Below are positions 55,457 through 64,000 of a stretch of DNA of 64,000 bases, in pieces. A program made the translations under genes and the position numbers. This DNA comes from Rhodococcus sp. 4CII (GTDB taxonomy: Bacteria > Actinomycetota > Actinomycetes > Mycobacteriales > Mycobacteriaceae): the NCBI RefSeq assembly GCF_014256275.1, contig NZ_JACCFE010000002.1, positions 6,759,501-6,823,500 of the forward strand. The letters run 5' to 3'. The notes beneath the pieces were generated by a model, which worked only from the letters and a program-made list of their open reading frames with translations, made no database searches and was not told where the DNA came from. Positions within the stretch are counted from its first letter, which is position 1, and the number at the start of each line of letters is the position of its first letter.

Positions 55457-56688
55457 CCGACCCGATCGTCGTCGTCGGGATCGGCGCCGACGGGTGGGAC
55501 GGTCTGGCGCCGTCTGCGCGACGCGAGATCGTGGGCGCCGACGTCGTGATGGGTTCCGCGCGTCAACTCGCCCTGCTTCCCGACCTCGCCGCGCAATGGG
55601 TGACTTGGCCGTCGCCGCTGGTCCCCGCGCTGCCCGGCCTGTTCGAGCAGCACCACGGCCGGCGGGTGTGCGTCGTGGCCAGCGGCGACCCGATGTTCCA
55701 CGGCATCGGCGTGACGCTCGTCGACCTTCTCGGCGCGGAGCGGGTGCGGGTGATCCCTCATCCGTCCTCGGCCACCCTGGCCTGTGCCCGCCTGGGCTGG
55801 GCGGCGCACGAGACGCCGGTGGTCAGTCTCGTGAACAGGCCCGTTGACACACTCCTGCCCGCACTCGGCGATCAGACGCGACTGCTGGTGCTGAGCCGGG
55901 ACGAACACACCCCCGCGGCTGTGGCGGATCTGCTGACCGAGCGCGGGTTCGGACCCTCGCGCCTCAGCGTGCTCGGCGAGTTGGGCGGCCCGGGCGAATC
56001 GAGGCTCGACGGCACCGCGTCGGGATGGGCGCACGAACCGGGGCCCCGGCTGAACGTGATCGCGATCGACTGCCGAGCCGACGCCGATACCTCCCGGCTG
56101 ACCAGGATGCCGGGACTGCCCGACGTCGCATTCACGGGCGATGGGCAGATGACGAAACACGAGATCCGCGCCCTGACGCTGTGCGCGCTCGCCCCCGCGG
56201 CCGGGGAGTTGCTGTGGGACGTGGGAGGCGGGTCCGGCACCGTCGCGATCGAATGGATGCGCACCCATCCGCGTTGCCGGGCAGTGATTTTCGAACGCAG
56301 CGCGGCCCGGGGCGATCAGATCGAGGCGAACGCGACAGCGCTCGGGGTGCCGTCCCTCGCCGTGTTCGGCGACGCACCCGCCGCGTTCGGAGTCGTACCA
56401 CCCGCATCGGCCGCGCCCGACGCGATCTTCGTCGGCGGCGGTGTCACGCAGGACGGTCTGCTCGACGAGTGCTGGTCCCGGCTCCGGGTCGGCGGTCGGC
56501 TGGTGGTCAATGCTGTGACTGCGGAGTCGGAAGCGCTTCTGCTGCAGTGGTTCTCCCGGTGCGGTGGGCAGCTCCGCAAATTTCAGGTGTACCGCGGCGA
56601 GCCGCTCGGTGGGTTCACCGCGTGGCGGCCGCAACTGCCGGTGGCGCAGTGGTCGGTGACGAAGCAGTCGAAAGGTGATGCGGCATGA
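55453..56688 (+). CDS. cobL: Precorrin-6Y C5,15-methyltransferase (decarboxylating) CobL
   Basis: Encodes 411 residues, two enzymes in one chain. The N-terminal half is the tetrapyrrole C5 methyltransferase (IVVVGIGADGWDGL, GDPMFHGIG); the C-terminal half is the CbiT-like C15 methyltransferase/decarboxylase with SAM motif WDVGGGSGTVAIEWMR and DAIFVGGGVTQDGLLD. It makes precorrin-8 from precorrin-6B in aerobic cobalamin synthesis. ATGA overlaps on both sides couple it to the SDR and cobM. Confidence 0.95.
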   Translation: MTDPIVVVGIGADGWDGLAPSARREIVGADVVMGSARQLALLPDLAAQWVTWPSPLVPALPGLFEQHHGRRVCVVASGDPMFHGIGVTLVDLLGAERVRVIPHPSSATLACARLGWAAHETPVVSLVNRPVDTLLPALGDQTRLLVLSRDEHTPAAVADLLTERGFGPSRLSVLGELGGPGESRLDGTASGWAHEPGPRLNVIAIDCRADADTSRLTRMPGLPDVAFTGDGQMTKHEIRALTLCALAPAAGELLWDVGGGSGTVAIEWMRTHPRCRAVIFERSAARGDQIEANATALGVPSLAVFGDAPAAFGVVPPASAAPDAIFVGGGVTQDGLLDECWSRLRVGGRLVVNAVTAESEALLLQWFSRCGGQLRKFQVYRGEPLGGFTAWRPQLPVAQWSVTKQSKGDAA

Positions 56689-57434
56689 CGGTGTACTTCA
56701 TCGGAGCAGGCCCCGGCGCAGCCGACCTGGTCACGGTCCGCGCGCAGCGGATCATCGCGGCGAGCCCCGTATGCCTGTACGCGGGCAGCCTCGTACCGCA
56801 CGAACTCCTGGCGGAATGTCCCGAGGGGGCCCGGGTGATCGACAGTGCACGGCTGAGTCTCGACGAGATCATCGCCCTGCTGATCGAGGCCGACGCGGCC
56901 GGTCAGGACGTCGCCCGACTGCATTCGGGTGACCCGTCGATCTTCAGTGCCGTCGCCGAACAGGTCCGCCGGCTCGAATCCGCCGGGGTCGCGTACACGG
57001 TGGTGCCCGGGGTGCCGGCGTTCACCGCGGCGGCGGCGTCGCTGGGTCGGGAACTCACCGTTCCCGGTGTCTCGCAGTCGATCGTGCTGACCCGCGTGTC
57101 CACACTGTCCACCGCGATGCCGGCGGGTGAGGACCTGCGGTCGCTGGGCCGCAGCGGCGCCACGATGGTGGTGCACCTGGGTGCGCACCGGATCGATCAG
57201 ATCGCCGAGGAACTCACCGAGAACTACGGCCGCGACTGTCCCGCCGCAGTCGTCGCGTTCGCGTCGCGTCCCGACGAGATCGTGCTGCGGGGTACCCTGG
57301 CCACCATCGCCGATCAGGTGAAGGCGGCGGGCGTCACGAAGACCGCCGTGGTGATCGTCGGGAAAGTGCTTGCCGCCGAAGGCTTTCCGGACAGCTACCT
57401 GTATTCCGCTGCACGCGAGCGCAGCACCCACTGA
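56685..57434 (+). CDS. cobM: Precorrin-4 C11-methyltransferase CobM
   Basis: Encodes 249 residues of the tetrapyrrole methylase fold. VYFIGAGPGAADLVTVRAQRII starts the SAM-binding domain, LHSGDPSIFSAVAEQ is the conserved loop and PGVPAFTAAAASLGRELTVPGVSQSIVLTR marks the CobM group. It methylates precorrin-4 at C11 to precorrin-5. It overlaps cobL by four bases and is followed by cobK two bases after its stop. Confidence 0.95.
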   Translation: MTVYFIGAGPGAADLVTVRAQRIIAASPVCLYAGSLVPHELLAECPEGARVIDSARLSLDEIIALLIEADAAGQDVARLHSGDPSIFSAVAEQVRRLESAGVAYTVVPGVPAFTAAAASLGRELTVPGVSQSIVLTRVSTLSTAMPAGEDLRSLGRSGATMVVHLGAHRIDQIAEELTENYGRDCPAAVVAFASRPDEIVLRGTLATIADQVKAAGVTKTAVVIVGKVLAAEGFPDSYLYSAARERSTH

Positions 57435-57436
57435 TT

Positions 57437-58180
57437 GTGGCTCGGATTCTGATCCTCGGCGGCACCGGGGAGGCCCGAGCGCTTGCCGCGGCACTCGCCG
57501 ACACTCCGGGTATCGAGGCCGTGTCCTCCCTCGCGGGCCGGGTCCGTGATCCGCGCCTGCCCGTCGGTGACGTCCGGGTCGGCGGGTTCGGGGGAGCGGA
57601 CGGCCTCGCGGAGTGGTTGCGCGGGCATCGCGTCGACGCGATCGTGGACGCGACGCACCCGTTCGCGGCACGGATCACGACCAACGCCGCCGACGCCGCC
57701 GACCGTTGCGGGATTCCTCTCGTCGTGCTGCGACGTCCCGCATGGTCCCCGCGGCCCGGCGACAACTGGGTGTGCGCCGCGAACCTCGCCGCGGCGGCCG
57801 GACAGCTGCCCGACCTGGGCACGCGAGTCTTCCTCACCATCGGCAGGCAGGAAGTGGACTGTTTCGCCGGCCTGCACGCACTGTGGTTTCTCGTGCGCGC
57901 AATCGACCCGCCCGACGTGGCGATGCCGCCGCAGTCGACTCTGCTCCTCGCCCGCGGACCGTTCGCTGTGGCCGACGAGACCGCGCTGATGCGTGAGCAC
58001 CGCATCGACGTCCTGGTCACCAAGAACAGCGGCGGCACGCAGACCGACGCGAAACTCGACGCCGCACGCGAACTCGGGGTCCCGGTGCTGATGGTCCGCC
58101 GTCCCCCGCTGCCGTCGGCGACGGCAACGGTCGAGGACATCGCCGGAGCGGTCGAGTGGATCGTCGCGGTGACCCGATGA
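57437..58180 (+). CDS. cobK: Precorrin-6A reductase CobK
   Basis: Encodes 247 residues. ILILGGTGEARALAAALAD is the NADPH-binding start, DATHPFAARITTNAADAA is the substrate signature and VTKNSGGTQTDAKLDAARELGVPVLMVRRP ends the catalytic fold. It reduces precorrin-6A with NADPH to precorrin-6B, the CobL substrate. GTG start two bases after the cobM stop. The three cob genes form the end of a coupled operon; the rest of the pathway must be elsewhere. Confidence 0.94.
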   Translation: MARILILGGTGEARALAAALADTPGIEAVSSLAGRVRDPRLPVGDVRVGGFGGADGLAEWLRGHRVDAIVDATHPFAARITTNAADAADRCGIPLVVLRRPAWSPRPGDNWVCAANLAAAAGQLPDLGTRVFLTIGRQEVDCFAGLHALWFLVRAIDPPDVAMPPQSTLLLARGPFAVADETALMREHRIDVLVTKNSGGTQTDAKLDAARELGVPVLMVRRPPLPSATATVEDIAGAVEWIVAVTR

Positions 58181-58199
58181 GCAACCGGCCACGTGACGA

Positions 58200-58637
58200 T
58201 CAGCAGGCCGGTGCCGGCGCGTCCTCGGACAGAGGCTTGCCCTCCGGCTCGGTGTAGAACGCGAGCAGGACCAGTGGTTCCGATCCCAGATTCGAGCCCT
58301 CGTGGACGTGATCGCTGCCGTGGTCCTCGGTGATGGCCTGGCCGGTGGTCGTCACCGCTGTCGTGCAGTCCTGCAAGGTGCGCGACAGCACGCCGGATTC
58401 CACGAACGCATACACCGGACCGTCGTGGTAATGCCATCCCGTGGTGCCGCCCGGGGCGATCTCGATGCGTCGCAGCGTGAGATGCGTGCCCCCTGAGCTG
58501 CCGGCGACCGCGGGAACCGTGGTCTCGAACAGAATCTGCGCGGTCACGCCCGAAGACGGCGTGGCCTGGGCGGGCGAAGTGGACAGCACCGCGGCTACGG
58601 CGCAGGACAAGACGACCACACTCGATCTGAGGAGCAT
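58200..58637 (-). CDS. Secreted cupin-domain protein
   Basis: Encodes 145 residues. A typical signal peptide (MLLRSSVVVLSCAVAAVLSTSPAQA) with an AQA cleavage site is followed by a single cupin barrel: the metal-binding set GWHYHDGPVYAFVESG and DHVHEGSNLGSEPLVLLAFY. The histidines suggest a metal site outside the membrane. Two cysteines (in QDCTT and at the C-terminal residue) may form a disulfide. Function unknown; it is convergent with cobK at 19 bases. Confidence 0.75.
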   Translation of the reverse strand: MLLRSSVVVLSCAVAAVLSTSPAQATPSSGVTAQILFETTVPAVAGSSGGTHLTLRRIEIAPGGTTGWHYHDGPVYAFVESGVLSRTLQDCTTAVTTTGQAITEDHGSDHVHEGSNLGSEPLVLLAFYTEPEGKPLSEDAPAPAC

Positions 58638-58841
58638 CGTGACGACCTCTCGGCGCGCGGGCCCTGCGCACCGTACGCAGGTATCCAGGGGGAGTGCATT
58701 TCGGCGTGTTCAGGGTAGGGCTTCGTGGGGAGGGGCCGCGGGGATATCCGCGAAACCCGATCATCGTGCGGACGACCTCGGCCTCGGTGACACTGGAAGG
58801 GCCTGCGCGTGCGAGAGCGGGCGGTGTGACGTCGGAGCGGA

Positions 58842-59597
58842 GTGAGCAGGACGACCATGACGATCGAGCAGTTGCTGACGACGCACTTTCCGGACGATCC
58901 CGTGTCGGACGCCGCCCTTGCGACGGCGCTTCTCCGTCGCACCGCGCGAGAGCCGAATGCCCCTGCACTGGTCCGCATCTACAGTCCCGCACCGACGTTG
59001 TCGTTCGGCCGGCTCGATGCTGTCCGACCGCAGTTTCCGGTCGCTGCCGAGGTGGCACGGCAACACGGATTCACCCCCCTCGTCCGAGGCGCAGGCGGTC
59101 GCGCGGCGGCGTACCACGAACAGACGCTCGTCGTGGAGATCTTCTCCCGGGACTCGGAAGGCATGCTCGGAGCCCGCCCGCGCTTCCAGCGGATCACTCC
59201 ACGACTCGTCGCCGTGCTGCGGAAACTGGGGGTCGATGCCCGGATCGGACCGGTCCCCGGTGAGTATTGCCCCGGTGAGTGGACGGTGAACGGCGCCGGT
59301 CGCGTCAAGCTGGCGGGCACCGCGCAGCGAATAGTCGCCGGGGCGTGGCTCTTCGGCTTCGAACTCGTCGTCTCCGACTCGGCTCCGGTGCGCGCGGTGC
59401 TCACCGACGTCAACGCCGCCCTCGACCTCGAGTTCGACCCCGGCACGGCGGCGTCCCTCACGGACCTGAACCCGTCGCTCAGTCTCGGACAGGTCCGGGC
59501 CGCAATCCTTGCCGAGATCGGCGTAGTCCACGAACGGACCGCAGATCCTGACGTTCTCGCGGAGGCCGCGAACCTGCGCGATGCGCACGTGGCATGA
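58842..59597 (+). CDS. Lipoate-protein ligase A-like / BPL-LPL family protein
   Basis: Encodes 251 residues. RGAGGRAAAYHEQTLVVE corresponds to the Gly-rich loop of LplA (in a divergent form), and GRVKLAGTAQRIVAGAWL holds the conserved catalytic-type Lys and the xGxAQ motif. The usual C-terminal LplA domain is absent, so it could be an octanoyl- or lipoyl-transferase rather than a full ligase. The start could be GTG 58842 or ATG 58857. No lipoate enzyme complex is nearby. The 204-base gap before it has no other gene that I can see. Confidence 0.65.
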   Translation: MSRTTMTIEQLLTTHFPDDPVSDAALATALLRRTAREPNAPALVRIYSPAPTLSFGRLDAVRPQFPVAAEVARQHGFTPLVRGAGGRAAAYHEQTLVVEIFSRDSEGMLGARPRFQRITPRLVAVLRKLGVDARIGPVPGEYCPGEWTVNGAGRVKLAGTAQRIVAGAWLFGFELVVSDSAPVRAVLTDVNAALDLEFDPGTAASLTDLNPSLSLGQVRAAILAEIGVVHERTADPDVLAEAANLRDAHVA

Positions 59598-59691
59598 GGG
59601 CCCGGCACTGGCGCATCCCTGCTCGATCACCGAAATAACCTCCAGTGTCCGATGATTCGACTATCCCAGTCCGGCACGATCGGCTCCGCGA

Positions 59692-59712
59692 GCGTTCTGT
59701 CCCGGAGAACGC
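59692..59712. promoter_or_regulatory. Inverted repeat GCGTTCT/AGAACGC before the nitronate monooxygenase gene
   Basis: Seven-base arms (59692-59698 and 59706-59712) with seven bases between, 126 bases upstream of the ATG at 59838, in a 240-base intergenic region that holds no gene I can see. It may bind a regulator, perhaps the LysR protein of this cluster, although LysR sites usually have a T-n11-A core that is not clear here. Confidence 0.3.
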
Positions 59713-59837
59713 AAGCTTCGGTACAAACCGTTGGACCCCTGTTCTGCCGGCTTCTAGCGTTGTCGCAAAGCGTCCGGTGTGACGTGCAGCACGTGGAGAA
59801 CACGGCGACACGTCGGGAATGTGTGGAGGAGCCCAGC

Positions 59838-60827
59838 ATGAGTCTGCAGAACCGTCTGACCGAGAAATTCGGAATCGAACACCCGGTAGTCCTTGCACCC
59901 ATGGACTACGTCTCCGATCGGCGATTGGCTACTGCCGTCGCCGAGGCAGGTGGGTTGGGACTCATCGGCGGCGGATACGGTGACGAAACCTGGCTGCAGG
60001 ATCAGTTCGACCACGTGATGGCCGACGCGGTCGGTTGTGGCTTCATCACCTGGTCAATGGCGCAGCAACCGCAGCTCCTCCAGAAGACGATCGGCTACCG
60101 ACCGGCGGCCGTCTTCCTCTCGTTCGGCGACCCCGCGCCGCATGCGCCTGCGATTCGCGCCGCAGGAATCCCGCTGATCTGCCAGGTACACAATCTCGCG
60201 CAGGCGCGCCGCGCGATCGAGGTAGGTGCGAGCGTCATCGCTGCTCAAGGCGGAGAAGCGGGCGGCCACGGAACGGGAACCCGATCGACGTTCACCCTGG
60301 TTCCCGAGATCGCCGATTACCTTCAGCGAGAGTCGCCGGAGGTGATGCTGCTGGCGGCCGGCGGAATCGGCGACGGCCGGGGCCTGGCGGCCGCGCTCGC
60401 GCTCGGAGCCGACGGCGCGCTCGTCGGGACGAGGTTCTGGGCGGCCGAGGAGGCGGCGATTCCGCGTGCGGCCCAGCACCGCGCGCTGCGGGCGGGTGGG
60501 GACGACACGATCAGGCAGAGCGCCTTCGACATCGTGCGCGAGAAGCCCTGGCCGACCCGGTACTCGGGGAGAGTCCTGCACAACGGCTTCATCCGACGAT
60601 GGCACGGCGACGAGCCGGGCCTGCGGAACGCGCTCCGGGAGATGCAGGAGCAGTTCCTGACAGCGGTGAAGGCCGAGAACTACGACGTCGCGAATCTGAT
60701 CATCGGTGAGGTCATCGGTCAGATCGATCGCGTCGAGACCGTCGCGTCGATCATGGACGACATGGTCGGCACCGCCGCCGCCATCCTAGGCCGCAGTTCC
60801 CACGACCTGGTATCCATCGGCTCCTAG
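59838..60827 (+). CDS. Nitronate monooxygenase family (FMN-dependent TIM barrel) protein
   Basis: Encodes 329 residues. The class I NMO pattern is visible: PVVLAPMDYVSDRRLATAVAEAGGLGLIGGG at the start, AQGGEAGGHGTG with the candidate active His, and LAAGGIGDGRGLAAALALGADGALVGTRFWA as FMN-phosphate loop. It oxidises alkyl nitronates or related substrates with FMN and oxygen; the real substrate may differ. ATG 59838 follows GGAGGAG; the frame is open upstream to 59652 without homology. It heads a cluster with an MHS transporter and a PPOX protein. Confidence 0.85.
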   Translation: MSLQNRLTEKFGIEHPVVLAPMDYVSDRRLATAVAEAGGLGLIGGGYGDETWLQDQFDHVMADAVGCGFITWSMAQQPQLLQKTIGYRPAAVFLSFGDPAPHAPAIRAAGIPLICQVHNLAQARRAIEVGASVIAAQGGEAGGHGTGTRSTFTLVPEIADYLQRESPEVMLLAAGGIGDGRGLAAALALGADGALVGTRFWAAEEAAIPRAAQHRALRAGGDDTIRQSAFDIVREKPWPTRYSGRVLHNGFIRRWHGDEPGLRNALREMQEQFLTAVKAENYDVANLIIGEVIGQIDRVETVASIMDDMVGTAAAILGRSSHDLVSIGS

Positions 60828-60886
60828 CACCCGATGGACGCAACCTCGCACACCCCACTCTGCGTGTCCCTCCAGAAGGATTCCCC

Positions 60887-62327
60887 ATGGCCAGCCAGTC
60901 CGTCTCACCACCCCTTCCCGGCAGCGGTGTCCCGAAGAGCAGTCTTCGTAAGATCATTGCCGCGTCCAGCGTCGGAACGTTGATCGAATGGTACGACTTC
61001 TACATCTACGGCAGCCTCGCCGTTGTCTTCTCCGGGATGTTTCTTCCCCGAAGGAAACGGAACCGCAGCACTTCTCGTCACGATCGCGGCCTTCGGCACG
61101 GGATTCGTCGTACGCCCCATCGGCGCCATCGTGTTCGGCCGGATGGGGGACCGGATCGGACGCAAGAAAACGTTCATGACCACCCTGCTCATCATGGGCG
61201 GCGCCACCACGATGCTCGGACTGATGCCCACCTACGACCACATCGGAATCCTTGCGCCGATACTGCTGGTGACGCTGCGGTTGCTGCAGGGACTGGCGAT
61301 CGGTGGAGAGTACGGGGGCGCGGTCGTCTACATCGCCGAGAACTCCCCGGCGGAGAAACGCGGCGCCCTCACGAGTGTTCTCCAAACCACCGCGACCGGC
61401 GGTCTGCTCCTGTCGATCGGCGTCATCGTGCTCTGCCGGGTCGGATTGGGCGAGGGTGCATTCAACTCGTGGGGCTGGCGGATCCCGTTCCTTCTGTCCG
61501 CGGTCCTCGTGCTGTTCTCGCTGAAGATCCGCATGAAGATGCACGAGTCGCCGGTGTTCGAGGAGATGCGAAAGAGTGGGAACCTCTCGCGTTCCCCGAT
61601 CAGGGACGCCGTCGCGCACAAACCGGCCTTCGCGTTGCTGCTCGTGGTGCTCTTCGGGGTCACGGCAGGTCTGGGAGTCGCTTGGTACACGAGCCAGTTC
61701 TACACGCTGTACTTCCTGCAGACGATCCTGAAGATCGACTTCCTCACGGCCAATGTCTCCGTCGGAATCGCACTGGTCATCGCGACACCGTTCTTCGTCC
61801 TCTTCGGAAAGCTGTCCGACAAGCATGGACGGACCCGGATCATCCTGTGCGGCCTCGTTTTTTCGGCAGCCGGCTACCTTCCGCTGTTCGCGTGGATTCG
61901 TCACGCCGCCGTCCACGGCGACCAGTTCCAGATGGTCCTGGCTCTGACGATCCAGGTCATCTTCGTCACCATGATCTACGGGCCCACGGCGGCATTCCTG
62001 TCCGAGCTGTTCCCACCACAGATCCGCTACACCGGACTGTCCCTGGCCTACCACCTCGGGACCGGGGTGTTCGGTGGCTTCACCCCTCTGGTGGCGCTCT
62101 CGCTCAACACCGCGACCGGCAACGTGCTCGCCGGTCTGATCTATCCCATCGCGGTCACTGCGATCACGGCACTGGTGTTCGTGCTGACGCTGCGGCGCGG
62201 AGTGGACAGTCCGGTCGTCCGGCAAGCCTGGAAGCAAATCGACTCCGAGTACGCAGCCGAATCGATCTCGGCGACAGCGGAACACCCGCGCGAATCCGTT
62301 CCGGCGCCGGAGGCCGCGACATCATGA
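60887..62327 (+). pseudogene. MFS transporter, metabolite:H+ symporter (MHS) type, frameshifted
   Basis: The first ~50 codons give IIAASSVGTLIEWYDFYIYGSLAVVFSGM, the signature of MHS-family transporters of carboxylates or aromatic acids. After ATG TTT at 61037-61042 the frame shifts: the remainder (FFPEGNGTAALLVTIAAFGTGFVVRPIGAIVFGRMGDRIGRKK to the end) is in another frame ending at 62327. The total of 1441 bases is one over a multiple of three; removing one T from TTT would restore a ~479-residue protein. The rest of the gene is undamaged, so the change is recent or a sequence error. It stands between NMO and PPOX genes, 59 bases after the former and overlapping the latter. Confidence 0.85.
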
Positions 62328-63010
62328 ACGGCACGCCCCGGTACGGCGCGATCGCGTTCACCGCCCCGGTCGCCGAGCGGCAGAAGGCGACGGGAAGCAT
62401 CCACCGGTACGGGCGGAGGCGAGCGCAGGGCGAAAACGTCGGCGGGCCCGACGAACTGGACACCCGGGTAACCGCACTGATCCGAGCTGCCGACTCGTTC
62501 TTCATCGCGACGGTGACGCCCTCCGGGTGGCCCTACATCCAACACCGGGGCGGCCCGCCCGGCTTCGTACACGTGCTGAACTCCTCGACGATTGCGCTCG
62601 CGGATTATCCGGGAAATCAGCAGTTCGTCACTATCGGCAACCTCGACGCGAACGACGCAGTCGCCCTCTTCTTCATCGACTACCCCACCCGCACCAGAGT
62701 CAAGGTCTACGGGCGGGCCGAGGTCGTCGAGCGCGCCGACGATCCGGATCTCGTCGCTGGGCTCCTCACCACCCCCGGCGGGGTTTTCAAGGCCGGCTGT
62801 GACCGCGCGCTCGTCGTCCACGTCGAGGCGCTGGACCGGAACTGCACGAAGAACATTCCCCCGAAGTACGGCGAGGCCCGAATGGGGGAATCGCTCACGT
62901 TGGCCCGGAAGGGACTGCAGGATGAAATCGACGTCCTGCAAACCCGTAATACGGAACTGGAGCGGGAGATCTCGCAACTGCGTGGCTGCGGGAACGGTCA
63001 GCGGGGTTGA
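62324..63010 (+). CDS. Pyridoxamine 5'-phosphate oxidase-family (PPOX) protein
   Basis: Encodes 228 residues. The flavin-binding split barrel has SFFIATVTPSGWPYIQHRGGPPGFVHVL, IALADYPGNQQFVTIGNLDANDAVALFFIDYPTRTRVKVYGRAEVV. The tail (about 185-222) is a predicted coiled coil, LQDEIDVLQTRNTELEREISQL. It may bind FMN or F420; substrate unknown. Its ATG overlaps the stop of the transporter (ATGA). Its reading frame is the same as the first 50 codons of the frameshifted transporter, so the shifted frame runs open through both. It ends 13 bases inside the convergent LysR gene. Confidence 0.75.
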   Translation: MNGTPRYGAIAFTAPVAERQKATGSIHRYGRRRAQGENVGGPDELDTRVTALIRAADSFFIATVTPSGWPYIQHRGGPPGFVHVLNSSTIALADYPGNQQFVTIGNLDANDAVALFFIDYPTRTRVKVYGRAEVVERADDPDLVAGLLTTPGGVFKAGCDRALVVHVEALDRNCTKNIPPKYGEARMGESLTLARKGLQDEIDVLQTRNTELEREISQLRGCGNGQRG

Positions 63011-63867
63011 CGGACGGGGGAACCGATGGGCGGGGGAGAGTTGCGGATCGCGGCGTCCCGCAACACCCGCAGCAGTGGCGTCACCCGGTTGCGGCGGTAC
63101 ACGAATCTCACGACCGCGGGCGGAGCACCGACCAGCGGGATGAACCGGACATTGCGGTGTGTCACGCGCCTCCGGGCGACTTCCGGAACCGTGCCCACGC
63201 CGCGATCCGCGGCGATCAGTTCGAGCCACTCGTCGAAGTTCGAGCAGGTCACCACCGGACCGTCGTGGTTCGGCCACAGATCTTCGGATGTGGTTCCGCT
63301 CAGGGTGTTGATGACCAGAGGAAGCGTTCCGAACTCGGCCCAGTCGATGGACTCGCGCCCGGCGAGTGGCGAGGCCGCCGAGACCGCCGCGATCCGCTGC
63401 TCCTCGAACAACGGATGCTGCACGAACTCGTCACCCGGGACATCCCGGCGGACGACGGCAGCGTCCACGGTGGCGTTGTTCAGTGCGGCGATCGGGTCGT
63501 CGCAGCGACGCGGAACGACGGTGGCCCGAGAGTTCTTCTCGACGTCGTCGATCACCTGCTGCGCCCACGGATCGGGGAGAAGCCAACTGAAGCCGAGGGC
63601 GAGGGATCGGTTGGTGTACAGCGCAACCGCGGAATCGAGATCACCGAGAACGACGCGCACCTTCTCGACGAACCCGGCGCCGTCCTCGGTGAGGGCGAGC
63701 GCACGCGAGGTCCGGTCGAACAACCGTACTCCGAGCGAGGCCTCGAGTTGCTGCACCGTTCGCGTCAGCGCCGGCTGTGTGATGTGCACCGCGGTCGCCG
63801 CAGCGGTGAACGAGCCCGCCTCGGCGACCGCCACGACCGCCCGCAGATGCCGCAGTTCGATGGTCAT
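62998..63867 (-). CDS. LysR-family transcriptional regulator
   Basis: Encodes 289 residues. The N-terminal helix-turn-helix reads IELRHLRAVVAVAEAGSFTAAATAVHITQPALTRTVQQLEASLGVRLFDRTSRALALTEDGAGF, the classical LysR head. The effector domain follows (LALGFSWLLPDPWAQQVIDDVEKN), somewhat diverged and carrying a probable ligand pocket. The ATG at 63867 lies eight bases after a -10 TATGCT. It is convergent with the NMO-MHS-PPOX cluster and may regulate it and/or the gene starting beyond the window end. Confidence 0.88.
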   Translation of the reverse strand: MTIELRHLRAVVAVAEAGSFTAAATAVHITQPALTRTVQQLEASLGVRLFDRTSRALALTEDGAGFVEKVRVVLGDLDSAVALYTNRSLALGFSWLLPDPWAQQVIDDVEKNSRATVVPRRCDDPIAALNNATVDAAVVRRDVPGDEFVQHPLFEEQRIAAVSAASPLAGRESIDWAEFGTLPLVINTLSGTTSEDLWPNHDGPVVTCSNFDEWLELIAADRGVGTVPEVARRRVTHRNVRFIPLVGAPPAVVRFVYRRNRVTPLLRVLRDAAIRNSPPPIGSPVRQPR

Positions 63868-64000
63868 AACTGCCAAGCATAGATCCAGCCGAAACGGCAT
63901 TTCCGCTCCCCGACGCAGCGGTGCACGATTGTGGACGGGAGGGTGAGAACGGCGTGAACCGCGGCGGTCGCCCATCCATCGACCGAAAGGATCCTGGTGT
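63868..64000 (+). other. Window end: LysR promoter region and possible start of a divergent gene
   Basis: The minus strand holds TATGCT (63876-63881), the LysR -10. On the plus strand GAAAGGA near 63984-63990 is followed by a GTG at 63997-63999, seven bases on, which could be the first codon of a divergent gene. Too little sequence remains to judge. Confidence 0.3.

Noticed and set aside
60887..63010. One 707-residue protein joining transporter and PPOX
   Set aside because: The middle part (after residue ~52) is Arg-rich nonsense while the true MHS sequence is found in the neighbouring frame; it is the result of a frameshift.

Overview
The window is a gene-dense, GC-rich stretch of an actinobacterial chromosome, most likely Rhodococcus (Mycobacteriales). 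Reasons: a mycothiol ligase (mshC); a complete Pup-proteasome locus (arc/mpa, dop, pup, prcB, prcA, pafA, pafB, pafC); F420-type oxidoreductases; GTG starts with 4-nt ATGA/GTGA overlaps; and leaderless promoters (TANNNT six to eight bases before the start codon). From memory, the conserved backbone runs in the order of M. tuberculosis Rv2134c to Rv2070c, inverted, with extra genes set into it. No rRNA, tRNA, CRISPR array, insertion sequence or prophage was seen, and no gene-free gap exceeds 300 bases.

Layout. 1-2.2 kb: end of a DUF3090-like gene, a SCO1664-family kinase-like protein and mshC. 2.2-9.3 kb (minus): a three-gene SMC-type operon matching Wadjet type II / MksBEF (JetA, JetB, JetC) with no JetD nuclease beside it. 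9.4-15.6 kb: accessory genes, including an Hsp70-like membrane protein, a winged-helix protein, a methyltransferase divergent from an XRE-cupin regulator, a small HhH protein, a frameshifted AraC regulator, a DUF3224 protein and an AhpD-like protein. 15.7-23.0 kb (minus): acyltransferase with SGNH domain, nirD-nirB, an MFS exporter and a PAC2 protein. 23.1-30.3 kb (plus): metH, HAD phosphatase, trhO-like rhodanese, pseudouridine synthase, hisE, hisG. 30.4-33.6 kb: thioesterase, RecB-family nuclease, trmI and an Mtb12-like lipoprotein behind a good IdeR-like box. 33.8-46.2 kb: the Pup-proteasome region, interrupted by a NUDIX protein, a Ddn-type protein and a PAP2-diacylglycerol kinase fusion. 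46.3-53.4 kb: tatA, tatC, helY, DUF4333 protein, 5'-3' exonuclease, dipeptidase. 53.5-58.2 kb: ppm1, F420-type oxidoreductase, SDR, and cobL-cobM-cobK. 58.2-64 kb: accessory genes ending in a nitronate monooxygenase / frameshifted MHS transporter / PPOX / LysR cluster.

How the genes work together. Dop deamidates the Pup C-terminal Gln, PafA ligates Pup to substrates, Arc/Mpa unfolds them and PrcBA degrades them; PafB and PafC are the adjacent DNA-damage transcription activators. CobL, CobM and CobK make the corrin ring of B12, which MetH in the same window uses. NirBD reduces nitrite for assimilation. TatA and TatC are two parts of the twin-arginine translocase. The two frameshifts (AraC, MHS transporter) may be real pseudogenes or single-base sequence errors.
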